DNA of 64,000 bases, taken from NCBI GenBank assembly GCA_040878395.1, contig JBBDMI010000011.1, positions 34,408 to 98,407 of the forward strand, read 5' to 3'. The translations under genes were made by a program, and so were the position numbers. A model generated the notes under the pieces. That model was not told the origin of the DNA and searched no databases. It worked only from the letters and a program-made list of their open reading frames with translations. Shown piece after piece: positions 35,369 to 43,939 of this stretch. Source of the DNA: Candidatus Dependentiae bacterium. Lineage in GTDB: Bacteria > Babelota > Babeliae > Babelales > Vermiphilaceae. Position 1 is the stretch's first letter. Each line of letters opens with the position of its first letter.

Positions 35369-35782
35369 ATGAAATATATATGTTTATCTTTTCTTGTTTT
35401 CACCGGTTCCATATATTCCATGGACAAAAAAGAAACAAAAGAACCTCTTTTGCCCCAAACAAAAACTAATCCGGAAAAAAGCAAATCATCCCTTTCTTTA
35501 CAAGCAAACGGCAGTTTAACAGCCCGTCTTGGGCAAGCATCGGTAATGAGTAGCCAACATCTTTTGCAAGAAAGCATCGATGAAATAAAAAGAGAAACCT
35601 TAGCAAGCTCCGTAGAAATTATGCGTCAAAGCTTAGGCGAACTTCAAAAAGAAAAAACTCCACAAAAAAAAGAAAAACCGCTCAAACATCGTAAAAAGAA
35701 AAAACATAAAAACAGATCTCACACATGTTCAGCTTCCTGCGGATCTTGTTGCTCATGCGAACTAAATTGCATTGTATCGTAA
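35369..35782 (+). CDS. Small exported protein with basic, Cys-rich C-terminus
   Basis: I do not recognise this 137-residue protein. It starts with a short signal peptide (MKYICLSFLVFTGSIYS) after an AAGGAG Shine-Dalgarno. The middle is polar and helical (residues ~55-95). The end has a very basic block (KHRKKKKHKNR) followed by seven cysteines within about 20 residues (CSASCGSCCSCELNC). The Cys cluster could bind metal or form disulfides after export. The basic block resembles nuclear-localisation or nucleic-acid-binding tails, which is only a suggestion. Confidence 0.7.
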   Translation: MKYICLSFLVFTGSIYSMDKKETKEPLLPQTKTNPEKSKSSLSLQANGSLTARLGQASVMSSQHLLQESIDEIKRETLASSVEIMRQSLGELQKEKTPQKKEKPLKHRKKKKHKNRSHTCSASCGSCCSCELNCIVS

Positions 35783-35999
35783 CTGTTTTTTTATTTCATT
35801 TTAAGCCCTTTTTGACAATTCTACCTTACTTTATTGATCCAATGCTCTTATATAGGATAGGATGAACTAACAGCTTGTGTTTTTCAGTTTGGTGTTGTAT
35901 AAGATAGCACAGAAGCGCATTTTGATTGAAACAAAAAGTATGAAGAAATGTAATTAAGATATTATTAATCCTACTTTTTTATTAAAAGGAGTACACTTC

Positions 36000-37775
36000 A
36001 TGAAATCTACACGCGTACTATTATCGCTCACATTGCTGGCATCAACGCCATGCATTATAAAAACTGCTTCGGCTGGCACTGATGTGAAAATGTGGCAAAA
36101 AGGCGATCGTTGCTTAGTCCCTACTCAAGATGCATTAGATCAAATTAAACAAACAAAAAAAATCTATTCTCAATCAGCTCGATATGCAAAATGCGATTGC
36201 TTGGAAGATTTAAAATACTTTAGTAAAGAAGCTAAAGATAACAACATACCACTCGCTCAATTACTTGAATTAAAAACTATTGAAGGAGATATGCCGCTTG
36301 CTGACGTTTACTATATAAATGCAAAATCAGTAGAAAAAGCATATAATGATACTGCACTCCTCAAACATGCAAATCACAAAATCGATGGATCCTACCTATG
36401 GAAAAAAGATGGCACAAAATGGGTAGCTGAAGAAACTGATTCTCAACCAGAAGTTACACCTTCTCAAGAATTAAGAGACGCTAAAGAAGCCCTCATTAAA
36501 GGCTTTATATCAATTGAAAAATCAGATGCACAACAAATAAATCCTAACCATGTATATATATGGGAAAAAACTACCAAAGAAGGCCCTACAAAAGATGGTG
36601 AAGAAAAAGAAGTCAGTTATCAACCAAGAAGAGCTACACGTAGAGAAGCTATGCGACATAAGGCTCCTAAACCTCAAAGCTTAGCTGCTATCAGAAATAT
36701 TTTACATACAAATGATACTACAATTACCAAACTTCTTGACAATCCTAAAACAAATAAAACTCGTCTAGAAAAAGCAGTCGGACTACACAAAGAACTACAA
36801 CAAAAACTTCGCTCTAATTTAGCTGTCTTGCGCACTTTGCATGATACTGCCACTGCAAAACAAGAGGTATCTACAAAAACTCAAATCAATCAGCTAACAA
36901 CAAAACGCAATGCTCTAATAAAAGAACTCAACTTAGATCCTACTGTAGCTTATTATGTGCAGGCTACGATAGATGCATTCACGAACGAATTCAACGTAAG
37001 GCCTGAAAAAGCTCTACAATATGCATTTGGATACGAATTAATGACCGGAAACAAACGTTCAAAACTGTTACCAATGGTTGCCCAAGCGGCACAATATGTT
37101 CCGGATACAAGCTGGGGAATTTTTGGAACTTATGAGCCACAAGAAGTTAAAGATTATAATGCAACAATCAAACAACTAAAAGAAATTTCTGAAAAATTAC
37201 ATGGCGAAAAAATAACATTAGATAATGAAGAAAAACTAGCATTAATCGAACAACAACAAAAACTTACTGCAAGTAAAACTGAACTAGAAAACACCATTCA
37301 TGCAAAAGCAGTGGAATATTTAAGCCCACTGGTTCAAGATAAATTGTGGAAAGATACCAAAGAATTTGAAGGCAAAATGCATGATCTTCTTTTAGTATCA
37401 CGCGAAATCGAAGCATTGGAAAATACACAAAAAACATTAGCTGATGCACGCAAAGCTGTAGGAGCTCAAATTGCTGATCATGTTGCAACATTAGCACATA
37501 AAGAAATGAAAAAAATAGTACAAGAAGAACTTGAAAAAGTTGCATCTGAATCATCTGAAGGTGAAAACAATCGCCAGGAAAGAAGAAAAGCATTATGGCA
37601 AAATAAAGCATTACGCCAAAAAGCTATTGCAGCCACATTTGAATGCAGCGCATATGAAGCTTCAATTTTAGCTTCATTTGAATCAGAAGAAAAAAAGGCT
37701 AAAAAGGACATTCCTGCTGCTGCAAAAAAAAATAGTCGCAGAAGAAAACCTAGAAGAAAAGCCAAAACTTCTTAA
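36000..37775 (+). CDS. Large exported helical protein with basic tail
   Basis: The 591 residues start with a signal peptide (MKSTRVLLSLTLLASTPCII, mature from about TASAG) after an AAAAGGAG Shine-Dalgarno. Early on there is a Cys-containing segment (YAKCDCLEDLKYFSKEA), then long charged helices with heptad-like spacing (residues ~240-340 and 400-520). The last 25 residues are highly basic (KKNSRRRKPRRKAKTS). No catalytic motif is visible to me. It is followed by an intrinsic terminator, so it is its own transcription unit. An effector or structural role is speculation. Confidence 0.75.
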   Translation: MKSTRVLLSLTLLASTPCIIKTASAGTDVKMWQKGDRCLVPTQDALDQIKQTKKIYSQSARYAKCDCLEDLKYFSKEAKDNNIPLAQLLELKTIEGDMPLADVYYINAKSVEKAYNDTALLKHANHKIDGSYLWKKDGTKWVAEETDSQPEVTPSQELRDAKEALIKGFISIEKSDAQQINPNHVYIWEKTTKEGPTKDGEEKEVSYQPRRATRREAMRHKAPKPQSLAAIRNILHTNDTTITKLLDNPKTNKTRLEKAVGLHKELQQKLRSNLAVLRTLHDTATAKQEVSTKTQINQLTTKRNALIKELNLDPTVAYYVQATIDAFTNEFNVRPEKALQYAFGYELMTGNKRSKLLPMVAQAAQYVPDTSWGIFGTYEPQEVKDYNATIKQLKEISEKLHGEKITLDNEEKLALIEQQQKLTASKTELENTIHAKAVEYLSPLVQDKLWKDTKEFEGKMHDLLLVSREIEALENTQKTLADARKAVGAQIADHVATLAHKEMKKIVQEELEKVASESSEGENNRQERRKALWQNKALRQKAIAATFECSAYEASILASFESEEKKAKKDIPAAAKKNSRRRKPRRKAKTS

Positions 37776-37811
37776 TATTTTCCGTTTTTATTATGAAATG
37801 AATACATAGCT

Positions 37812-37846
37812 AAAAAAAGGCGCTTAAAAAAAAGGCGCCTTTTTTT
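37812..37846 (+). terminator. Intrinsic terminator after the 36000 gene
   Basis: A 12-base inverted repeat (AAAAAAAGGCGC ... GCGCCTTTTTTT) followed by the T-tract, 37 bases after the stop codon and before the next gene. Confidence 0.85.
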
Positions 37847-37870
37847 ACACCTATAAACAAAAGAGATATC

Positions 37871-39772
37871 ATGAAAAAAAAAATTATTGTCATATCATGC
37901 ATGCTTTTAGCAACAAGCCATCTGCAAGCAGGTAAAAAAAAACAACGTAAAAATACCACAACAATGTCACTCTTTACATTTCAAAAACACATATTGCTAG
38001 CTGACGCTCACAATCTTGAGCAATCCACTCTTCCATTACCCGCAACGTATGAATCGTTAAATGAAATCTATACAGATCTACTTGCTCATGCTCGTACTTC
38101 TCATGAACTAAATCAACTTCATAAAAAAATCACTCTCAATTACGAACGCTTACAGCTTGCACACAATTTAAAACAACAACAAATAGAGAACAATTCTACC
38201 TTGTTAAAAAAACTAATATATCTAAAGACACAAAAAGAAAATCTAATAAAATTACGCAATACATATCAGCAAACATCTAGTCATCACATGCAGTTACATG
38301 AAAGTATTAAAAAACTTGAAAAAGAATATACACAAGCTTCATTTGACTACCAATGCACTCGATTAAAAGAGCGCGCTCATTACAGCTTAAAGACAGGAAT
38401 AGATAAAGACAGCTATATACGTTTATGCAACTCTGCCAAACAATTATTAAAAAATGAAAATCAAAGAGATAAAGCATTTGCATCAATATCTGAAATCAGT
38501 CAACTTGCTTTTAAAGCTAATCGAGCATATTTGGCATCACTCATGGCCAAACATCTTCAACCAAAGTACAAAAATAAAAGACCTACCTATAATAGAGCTG
38601 ACTCTGAAGCTATAGCATTACATGCCAAACGAATACACACACAAACAGTATTAGATCAAGAACTTACTCAATTATCAGAAAAAATAAACAACATTGATTC
38701 TTGTCAAAAAGCAATTGAAAAAGCAATTGCATTACGCGATAGTTATCCATCTTTTCATCCGGAATACATGAGATATAACGATATCGCATCACAATATGAA
38801 ATGCACAATGCATATCTTCATTATGATATAAAATTCTTAACCAAAGCTAAAGAACTCCACAAAAATGCACAAAATAAAAACCTTACATATTATGCATCCA
38901 GGCTTATTGATAGAATATATGCTGAACAACATATTGATTTCTTATATAGACGTCACACCGTTCCCTATACCGAACAGCGTGAAGCTTTCATAAACCTCAG
39001 AAAAACATATGAGCCGACAGAGAACACATACGCTCGCTTAACAACAAAAATTAAAAGGCTTGATTTAAAACATAAACACAGATGGATTAAAACTCATTGT
39101 AACCGTTGCCCTCTTGAACAATATGAAGCACTGCATAAAAATATTTCTGCACTCCTTAATACCTATAATCCTCAATCCTCAAAATTTTTGAGATTGCAAA
39201 CAGAACTAGAAGTGCTAGCAAAACAGATTGAGCGAGAAAAATGCTTAGCATGCATAAAAATAAATGAACAACTGCCACTTAATAAGATTACAGCTTTTGG
39301 GCTTGCAGTCATGTATAACAAACTATGGGAAACTGCTTTATTTTTACAAGAATATTGTAAAACACCAAATAGCATGAATACAGAATATGAACAACAAACA
39401 GAAATAATGATCACATTTTATCAAAATCATGTTACAAAATTTGGTTTAATTAAACAACTTGAAGAACAAATAGCTGCACAAACTAAATCATATGGAACAA
39501 TCTGCAATATCCTACAAAGGCTTATAGCACTCCCTGTGCTTACACAAGATGAAAAAGAAAGATATGATAATGAACACGAATGTTATGACATTTTACGCAA
39601 AAAAGATCTTTATACAAAACAACTTGCGGTATTAGAAGGTGCTACACATATTAATCCGCAAGCATGTATCGAAATATTGAATAAATTGTGTGAGCTTAAT
39701 GCTCATACAATTCAAGAAGATATATTATTAAACAAAAAGCTTGATAGATATTATCAACAGATTGATCAATAA
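37871..39772 (+). CDS. Large exported helical protein
   Basis: A 633-residue protein that I do not recognise. It has a signal peptide (MKKKIIVISCMLLATSHLQAG) then a basic stretch. The rest is predicted helical throughout with many Leu, Lys and Gln residues and coiled-coil-like segments around residues 90-160 and 260-300. Two cysteine pairs lie near residues 415 and 455 (CNRCPLEQ and CLACIKI), spaced like CxxC motifs. It has AGAGATA-type Shine-Dalgarno spacing and precedes the TPR-glycosyltransferase run by 92 bases, in the same direction. Confidence 0.72.
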   Translation: MKKKIIVISCMLLATSHLQAGKKKQRKNTTTMSLFTFQKHILLADAHNLEQSTLPLPATYESLNEIYTDLLAHARTSHELNQLHKKITLNYERLQLAHNLKQQQIENNSTLLKKLIYLKTQKENLIKLRNTYQQTSSHHMQLHESIKKLEKEYTQASFDYQCTRLKERAHYSLKTGIDKDSYIRLCNSAKQLLKNENQRDKAFASISEISQLAFKANRAYLASLMAKHLQPKYKNKRPTYNRADSEAIALHAKRIHTQTVLDQELTQLSEKINNIDSCQKAIEKAIALRDSYPSFHPEYMRYNDIASQYEMHNAYLHYDIKFLTKAKELHKNAQNKNLTYYASRLIDRIYAEQHIDFLYRRHTVPYTEQREAFINLRKTYEPTENTYARLTTKIKRLDLKHKHRWIKTHCNRCPLEQYEALHKNISALLNTYNPQSSKFLRLQTELEVLAKQIEREKCLACIKINEQLPLNKITAFGLAVMYNKLWETALFLQEYCKTPNSMNTEYEQQTEIMITFYQNHVTKFGLIKQLEEQIAAQTKSYGTICNILQRLIALPVLTQDEKERYDNEHECYDILRKKDLYTKQLAVLEGATHINPQACIEILNKLCELNAHTIQEDILLNKKLDRYYQQIDQ

Positions 39773-39864
39773 AAAAACCTCAGGGAATTTCCAATTTACT
39801 TTTTGAGCTTTATGTAGTATCAATTTAATGCAATATATCTTTCTCATTAAATAAAAGGATACAC

Positions 39865-42132
39865 ATGAAGCTCAAAAGATCTTTACTGTTATTACTTCTT
39901 GCTCCCTTACAGGCTCATACTTATGATCTCAAAGAACTATCTCAACAATACCTAAAAAAGGCAGAACGGTGTAAAGCTGATGACAATATGCAGGAAGCTT
40001 TACAACATTATAAAAATGCGATTTCACTCAACCCTGATGATTTCATGTTAACTTTCAATACTGCAAATGAACTCTATAATCAAGGGCATCATAAAGAGGC
40101 TGTTGATTATTATAATCGTGCTGCAAAATTAAGCCCACATGTTGAGCAAGTTTATTTTAATCGTGGTGTCGTACTTACACAAATGAAAAAACATGAACAA
40201 GCGGCTGATTCATTTATGCAAGCAATAAATACAAAACCTACTTATGCAAAAGCATATGTACATGCCGGCAGAGCATTTGAAGAGTGTGGCAAACATGATC
40301 AAGCAATCAATATCTATCACAAAGGAATTGAGATTAATCCTAAAGATGCCGCCTTACATCATCGCCTGGGATTAGTATATAAACATCTGGATCGATTTGA
40401 AGAGGCGATAGAACAGTTGCGCATAGCAACACAAAAAAATCCATACAGCAACACCTATAAATTGGAACTTGCCAATGCCCTTCATTTAATTGATGGTTCA
40501 TGGGAAGCATTACAACTGTATGAAAAAATATTAGAACAGAACCCAAATAATCATCACGTATTATATAATTTTGGTTATACACTTAAAAAAATGGGCTATA
40601 TTGAGCGCGCACTTGAAGTATATGATCGCGTGTTGGAAAAAAACCCTGACTATGCATTAGCACGTTTTAGCCGTTCAATAACCTATTTAACACTTGAAGA
40701 TTGGTATCACGGATGGCCTGAATATGAATGGCGTTGGACCGCATATAATGAATCACCAAAAAAATTCGATTGTCCGGTATGGGATGGCTGCGACATTGCA
40801 GGCCAACGTATTTTAATTTATGCAGAACAAGGATTAGGTGACACTATTCAGTTTGTACGTTATGCAGAACTTATTAAAAATTTAGGAGCTTATGTTATTG
40901 TACAAACACAAGAACCTCTCAAGGATCTGCTGAAACTTTGTCCATACATTGATGAAGTGTATGCTCGAGGCGAGCCATTACCACAATTTGATACACATAT
41001 TGCAATGATGAGCTTACCAATGGTATTCAAAACTGAAATTGAAACGACTCCGGACAATGTTCCTTATATTTTTGCAAAACCTGAACTGGTTGCATACTGG
41101 GCTGACCAATTGAAAGATGATCATAATTTCAAAATTGGTATCTGTTGGCAAGGGAACCCGAACTATCGCACACAATTTTTACGCCAAGCAGTTGCGGGCA
41201 AATCAATGCATGTCAATGAGTTTGCACCAATTGCACGATTAAATGGCGTATCATTATATAACCTCCAAAAAATGGGCGGAGAAGAACAACTCAAAGAACT
41301 TGCTGACGATATCGTGATTCGATCCTTTGGTCCTGATCTTGACAGCGAACATGGTAGATTTATGGATACGGTAGCAATCATGAAAAATCTTGATTTAATT
41401 ATCACTATTGATACCGGAACCTGTCATGTTGCAGCCGCACTTGGTGTACCTACATGGAACTTATTGCCAAACCCTGCCGATTGGCGTTGGATGCTGGATC
41501 GCAATGACACTCCATGGTATAACAATATGCGCCTGTTTAAACAACCTAAACCGGGCGATTGGGCTGGTGCAATTGAAAAATGCAAACAGGCTCTCATACC
41601 GATTTTACGTGGTGAAAAAACAGTTGAACAAGTAACAGCAAAAAAAGGTCGCATAAAACAACTGCGCCCTTATCAAGCAATGAACCAAATTGATTATGAA
41701 GCTTCGTCTGAAAAAAAGGATGCTAACCGTTCAGTTCATGAAATGAATACGCAACAATTCACTTTTGATCCAATCAAATCCAGTGCAACCTCTCCAGTTG
41801 CGTATCATGAAATACAAAAAACAAAAGCACCTCAACAGACCTACAAAACATCTGATGTATATCAGAAAGCGATGCAAAAATTAACAAAAGAGCATCCTGA
41901 AGTACAACAATTTATGGAGCAACGACAAGAAGAAATGAATCTCAATACACTCACTTCAAAGCTAATTGCGATCAATAAACAGCTTTGGCAATTGGATAAT
42001 GAACTCAAAGAGACCGATGCTTCAGTTTTTAATGATAAATTTGTAGAGCTGGCTAACAAAATTGCAGCTACAGTACAACACAAACAATATATTAAACATC
42101 ACATCTCTCAACTTACCCAACAAGCCGAATGA
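39865..42132 (+). CDS. Exported TPR glycosyltransferase (GT9-like) with DUF6165-like tail
   Basis: The 755 residues begin with a signal peptide (MKLKRSLLLLLLAPLQAHTYD) and run through about seven to eight TPRs (residues ~24-290). A GT9/heptosyltransferase-like domain follows (~300-590) with AEQGLGDTIQFVRYAEL, ICWQGNPNYRTQFLR and IDTGTCHVAAALGVPTWNL, the last matching the donor-binding region of the family. The final ~110 residues (from about 640) resemble DUF6165. AAAAGGA precedes the start. Related TPR-GT9 proteins transfer sugars in the cytoplasm; an exported one is unusual. Acceptor and donor are unknown. Confidence 0.8.
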   Translation: MKLKRSLLLLLLAPLQAHTYDLKELSQQYLKKAERCKADDNMQEALQHYKNAISLNPDDFMLTFNTANELYNQGHHKEAVDYYNRAAKLSPHVEQVYFNRGVVLTQMKKHEQAADSFMQAINTKPTYAKAYVHAGRAFEECGKHDQAINIYHKGIEINPKDAALHHRLGLVYKHLDRFEEAIEQLRIATQKNPYSNTYKLELANALHLIDGSWEALQLYEKILEQNPNNHHVLYNFGYTLKKMGYIERALEVYDRVLEKNPDYALARFSRSITYLTLEDWYHGWPEYEWRWTAYNESPKKFDCPVWDGCDIAGQRILIYAEQGLGDTIQFVRYAELIKNLGAYVIVQTQEPLKDLLKLCPYIDEVYARGEPLPQFDTHIAMMSLPMVFKTEIETTPDNVPYIFAKPELVAYWADQLKDDHNFKIGICWQGNPNYRTQFLRQAVAGKSMHVNEFAPIARLNGVSLYNLQKMGGEEQLKELADDIVIRSFGPDLDSEHGRFMDTVAIMKNLDLIITIDTGTCHVAAALGVPTWNLLPNPADWRWMLDRNDTPWYNNMRLFKQPKPGDWAGAIEKCKQALIPILRGEKTVEQVTAKKGRIKQLRPYQAMNQIDYEASSEKKDANRSVHEMNTQQFTFDPIKSSATSPVAYHEIQKTKAPQQTYKTSDVYQKAMQKLTKEHPEVQQFMEQRQEEMNLNTLTSKLIAINKQLWQLDNELKETDASVFNDKFVELANKIAATVQHKQYIKHHISQLTQQAE

Positions 42133-42167
42133 AAAACCAAATTATTCTAAATAAAGGGAAAAACATA

Positions 42168-43868
42168 ATGAAACAATGGCTATTAATAACCATATTGGCA
42201 TGCAGTTATCTGCATGCCAACGGCGACGATTTCCAATCTCTTTTTGAGCAGGCTAATACAGCATTTTCAAAAAGAGATTTTAACAAAGCAACTGAACTCT
42301 ATAAACAGATTGTTGAAATTCGCCAAGACATACCACAGGTATATTTCAACCTTGGCGTGGTATTACTACAAACAAAAAATCATAATGAAGCAATTGAAGC
42401 ATTAAAAACTTCCATCGCACTCAAAAATGAATACCCTAAAGCTTATTTCCAACTCGGCAAAGCATATCAAAATATTGGCAATAATGCCCAAGCAGAACAG
42501 ATGTACCGCACAGCTCTTGCACAAGATGCCCACTATTTTGATCCTCTTGCACCGTTAGCAGGCATGCTACGAGATCAAAACAAGTTTAAAGATGCCGTAG
42601 AACTCTATAAAGAAGCAATCGAATTGCGCCCGCGCGATATCCAAGTAATGCTTGATCTTGCAAATACATTAAACACCGACAACCAAACCGAAGAAGCACT
42701 TGAATGGTATTTCAAATTGCTAGAGCTTATTCCAGACAATCCTGCAATTCTATATAACATTGCCTATACACTCAAAAAACTCAATCGACTAGAAGATGCA
42801 ATCCCTTATTATAATCGCACTCTTACCATAAATCCTAATCATTCTGAAGCACATTTCAGTTATGGCCTTGCATTATTACTCACAGGAAATTGTCATCCGG
42901 ATAATTGGAAAAAAGGCTGGGAAGAATATGAATGGCGCTGGAAACGTGGAAGCGACAAACAAAAATTACGCCAATATACACAACCGGTATGGGACGGTTC
43001 TGACTTATACGGAAAAACATTATTCATTTGGGCAGAACAAGGACTTGGCGATACATTTGAATTTGTTCGTTATGCAAAAGTTGCAAAAGATATGGGAGCA
43101 GCAAAAGTTATTGTTGCTGTACAAAAACCATTACTCGATATCATAAGTTTATGCCCTTACATTGATAAAATTATCTGGACACAAGACAAACCACCTTACT
43201 TTGACTTCCATGCACCGATGCTTTCGATGCCCTACTACATGCAAACACGTCTTAACAATGTCCCGGCGGAAATTCCTTATCTTTATGCAGATCCTGAATT
43301 GGTTGAGGAATGGAAAGAAATTTTGAGTGCGGATACTAACTTTAGAATTGGTATTTGTTGGCAAGGGAACCCAAATTACTCAACTCAATTTTTACGTATG
43401 GCGGTTGCCGCAAAATCAATGTCTATCACTAAGTTCTTACCTATTATGGAACTTCCGGGAGTAAGTGTTTATAGTTTGCAAAAAATGACCGGAACTGATC
43501 AACTTGCTGATCTACCTGAAGATGCACCACTCATTGTTTTTGGTGATGATTTTGATCAATCAAAAGGTCGCTTTATGGATACCGCAGCAGTTATGAAGAA
43601 TCTTGATTTAATTATTACCATTGATACATCAATTTGCCATATTGCGGCAGGACTTGGTGTACCAACATGGAATTTGTTACCTAATCCACCCGATTGGCGT
43701 TGGATGCTTGATTGTGACAACACACCATGGTTTGGCAACATGCGCCTATTCCGTCAACCGACACCGGGAGATTGGGATTCAGTAATGCAAAAAGTGGTTA
43801 AAGAATTAAAAGCACATTTATATGATGGAAAACCACTCATCACATTTAAACATCCATTTGAATCATAA
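42168..43868 (+). CDS. Exported TPR glycosyltransferase (GT9-like), paralogue 2
   Basis: I start this at the ATG at 42168 (MKQWLLITILACSYLHANG, 566 residues), which has AAAGGGA upstream and gives a clean signal peptide; the ATG at 42129 overlaps the previous stop. About seven TPRs (residues ~24-260) are followed by the GT9-like domain: WDGSDLYGKTLFIWAEQGLG, DTFEFVRYAKV, ICWQGNPNYSTQFLR and IDTSICHIAAGLGVPTWNL. There is no DUF6165-like tail. It is 36 bases after the first paralogue and likely co-transcribed with it. Identity between the two in the GT domain is visibly high. Confidence 0.8.
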   Translation: MKQWLLITILACSYLHANGDDFQSLFEQANTAFSKRDFNKATELYKQIVEIRQDIPQVYFNLGVVLLQTKNHNEAIEALKTSIALKNEYPKAYFQLGKAYQNIGNNAQAEQMYRTALAQDAHYFDPLAPLAGMLRDQNKFKDAVELYKEAIELRPRDIQVMLDLANTLNTDNQTEEALEWYFKLLELIPDNPAILYNIAYTLKKLNRLEDAIPYYNRTLTINPNHSEAHFSYGLALLLTGNCHPDNWKKGWEEYEWRWKRGSDKQKLRQYTQPVWDGSDLYGKTLFIWAEQGLGDTFEFVRYAKVAKDMGAAKVIVAVQKPLLDIISLCPYIDKIIWTQDKPPYFDFHAPMLSMPYYMQTRLNNVPAEIPYLYADPELVEEWKEILSADTNFRIGICWQGNPNYSTQFLRMAVAAKSMSITKFLPIMELPGVSVYSLQKMTGTDQLADLPEDAPLIVFGDDFDQSKGRFMDTAAVMKNLDLIITIDTSICHIAAGLGVPTWNLLPNPPDWRWMLDCDNTPWFGNMRLFRQPTPGDWDSVMQKVVKELKAHLYDGKPLITFKHPFES

Positions 43869-43875
43869 ATAAACT

Positions 43876-43913
43876 ATTTTTGTCATCCTCGCATTCGCGA
43901 GGATGACAAAAAT
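43876..43913. repeat. Perfect 17-bp palindrome between two TPR-GT genes
   Basis: ATTTTTGTCATCCTCGC, a four-base loop (ATTC), then the exact complement. It sits 8 bases after the stop of the 42168 gene. The stem plus T-tract could terminate transcription. Its GTCATCC...GGATGAC core also resembles dispersed palindromic elements. Only one copy is seen in this window. Confidence 0.8.
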
Positions 43914-43939
43914 GGCCACAATCTTTAAGGAATACAACG

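Noticed and set aside
35783..35999. Possible small RNA or promoter in the gap before the 36000 gene
   Set aside because: A TTGACA is present near 35811 but no -10 box follows at a usable distance, and no stable fold is evident.
37264..37765. Two long frames antisense to the 36000 protein gene
   Set aside because: They arise from the Glu/Ala/Lys-rich codons of the coiled-coil gene; neither has a ribosome-binding site.
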